A DNA stretch of 5,855 nt from Bacillota bacterium (GTDB lineage: Bacteria; Bacillota; Sulfobacillia; RBS10-35; JAJYVN01): assembly GCA_021791995.1 (NCBI GenBank), contig JAJYVN010000190.1, positions 1 to 5,855 of the forward strand, written 5' to 3'. Below the pieces are notes generated by a model. The model saw only the letters and a list, made by a program, of their open reading frames with translations, had not been told where the DNA came from and made no database searches. Position numbers and translations under genes: made by a program. Shown one piece after another: positions 4,679 to 5,855 of this stretch; positions within the stretch are counted from its first letter, which is position 1, and each line of letters begins with the position of its first letter.

Positions 4679-5855
4679 GTGGGAAACCGTCAGTCTCGGC
4701 GGTGGGTGGCTTCGGCCCTCACCGCCGGCCTCGTGTTTGGGCTCGCAGGGTGTGGTGCCGCCTCTGCTACGGGGCCAGCCGCGCCTGCGTTCCTGGACGC
4801 CGCGCAAGCGACCAAGATTGTGGGGGCGGTCTATCCGCTGAACCCACCGCCGGGTCCGGCCACCGACAGCCCAACGGGGTGGGCGCCCGCCACTTACATC
4901 GATAGCGGACCACCACTGCTCTTCGTGGACCATGAGGCCATCCCCGGACCGGGGCTTCTGGCGCGCACCCAAGTGAACGGTTCCATTCGGCTGTTCTCCT
5001 ACCTAGTGTCGGTCGATCCGACCCCTCTCTCCTTTGCCTGGGTACTGGAGAACCAGGGTACGCGGTCCGTGAAGGTCACCGTGACCAATCATGCCGCGGC
5101 GGCCCCGGGCGAGGATTATCTTCCATTGGCTGCGTCTGTTCAGAAGGCCTTTCTGCAGGGAACAAAGGCGGAATCCTTCCGCATCGCCCCGGGGGCGATC
5201 CATGTCTTGCAGGATGCCAGCACCGTGCCTTCCCCCGCGAACGCACTGGCGACCTCGATCTACGATCTGGAGACGACGGGAACGCTCGAGGTTGAGAGCC
5301 TCGGCACGACAGACCTTGGTTCGCTGACCGCACACAATCTTCCGATGACCTATGCGGGGGGCGGTGGCAAGAGCGCGCTCTACCCGCACGACCAGCGGCA
5401 GTTGACGGTGACCTTTACCGGAGCGAGGGCGGTTGCCGACATTGCCGGGAACCAAACGGATGACCCAGGGATGCTGGCGCCGGACCTGAACACCGGTGTC
5501 AGCGATCGGGATTTAGCGAACTTTGGCGTTACCTACCAGGTCCACATTGTCTTTCCGGCAGGCCCGAGTCGGACCAGTGATCTGTGGGTCACGGCACGTG
5601 GCTGTTCGCTGCGGGCGGATCTCAAGATGGAAAGTGGTCCGCTCGCGGACCATGTGGTGCAACTACCGGCGGTCGGCACGCTGCCCGTGGGTCCCCTTGG
5701 CACGGCCCTTGCCCCGCTCGGCATTCCGGCCGGTGTCCAGTCGGTGTTCTCCTTCACGTTTCTTCCGCCTTCTGGAGCTTGTACCCCCTTCGTTGTTCGC
5801 GAGGATCCGGTTAATCCGGACGCGCCACAGGTGCAGTTGTATCAGACGGCTGTTT
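4679..5855 (+). CDS. Secreted lipoprotein of unrecognised family, C-terminus cut off by the window edge
   Basis: The frame from GTG 4679 is open for 392 codons to the right edge. The N-terminus has RQSRR, a hydrophobic core and the lipobox LAGC with Cys25, so the mature protein should be lipid-modified and held on the outer face of the membrane. A Gly/Ala/Pro-rich linker follows Cys25. The rest alternates short hydrophobic strands with turns (for example IRLFSYLVSV, LSFAWVLEN, SVKVTVTN, YQVHIVFPAG), which suggests repeated beta-sandwich domains. Two further cysteines (309, 368) could pair. I recognise no catalytic motif and cannot name a family. An export or adhesion-related structural role is possible, but an enzyme cannot be excluded without the missing C-terminus. 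It starts 19 bases after the LPXTG gene on the same strand, which implies co-expression of two surface proteins anchored by different means. This gene has no ATG start and is easily missed. Confidence 0.85.
   Translation, partial: MGNRQSRRWVASALTAGLVFGLAGCGAASATGPAAPAFLDAAQATKIVGAVYPLNPPPGPATDSPTGWAPATYIDSGPPLLFVDHEAIPGPGLLARTQVNGSIRLFSYLVSVDPTPLSFAWVLENQGTRSVKVTVTNHAAAAPGEDYLPLAASVQKAFLQGTKAESFRIAPGAIHVLQDASTVPSPANALATSIYDLETTGTLEVESLGTTDLGSLTAHNLPMTYAGGGGKSALYPHDQRQLTVTFTGARAVADIAGNQTDDPGMLAPDLNTGVSDRDLANFGVTYQVHIVFPAGPSRTSDLWVTARGCSLRADLKMESGPLADHVVQLPAVGTLPVGPLGTALAPLGIPAGVQSVFSFTFLPPSGACTPFVVREDPVNPDAPQVQLYQTAV

Overview
The window is a GC-rich bacterial chromosomal segment with dense, conventional genes and no mobile element, CRISPR array, tRNA or rRNA that I can see. 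The combination of an LPXTG sortase substrate and a lipobox lipoprotein, plus strong G-rich ribosome binding sites and a GTG start, suggests a monoderm, Gram-positive-type organism with high GC. Candidates are deep-branching Bacillota of the Sulfobacillus/Thermaerobacter kind, Actinomycetota, or a monoderm Chloroflexota/Dormibacterota relative. The sequence alone does not decide between them.

Layout. The left two thirds (1-3618) read leftward. In transcription order they hold uppP (undecaprenyl-diphosphatase, 3618-2779), then two adjacent paralogous genes (2714-1719 and 1706-855) that each encode two YbjQ-like (DUF74, 'putative heavy-metal-binding') domains. A perfect 14-bp hairpin (786-831) follows as the likely end of that transcription unit. 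Last comes an aldo/keto reductase gene (704 to the left edge, truncated) with its own strong RBS. A 222-base, locally AT-richer divergent region (3619-3840) separates this block from a rightward pair. The first of the pair (3841-4659) is a sortase substrate with a signal peptide, a carbohydrate-binding-module-like beta domain, a Ser/Thr stalk and an LPKTG anchor. The second (4679 to the right edge, truncated) is a lipoprotein of a family I do not recognise.

How the genes may work together. uppP recycles the lipid carrier for cell-wall polymers, and the divergent pair encodes two surface proteins, one wall-anchored and one membrane-anchored. The centre and right of the window are therefore envelope-themed. 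The YbjQ pair is close behind uppP and probably co-transcribed, but its role is unknown. The aldo/keto reductase looks independent. Points worth a second look are a His-to-Phe change at a catalytic position of UppP, the four YbjQ domains across two genes with one divergent domain, and the unrecognised lipoprotein paired with the LPXTG protein. I see no firm evidence of a wholly new system.
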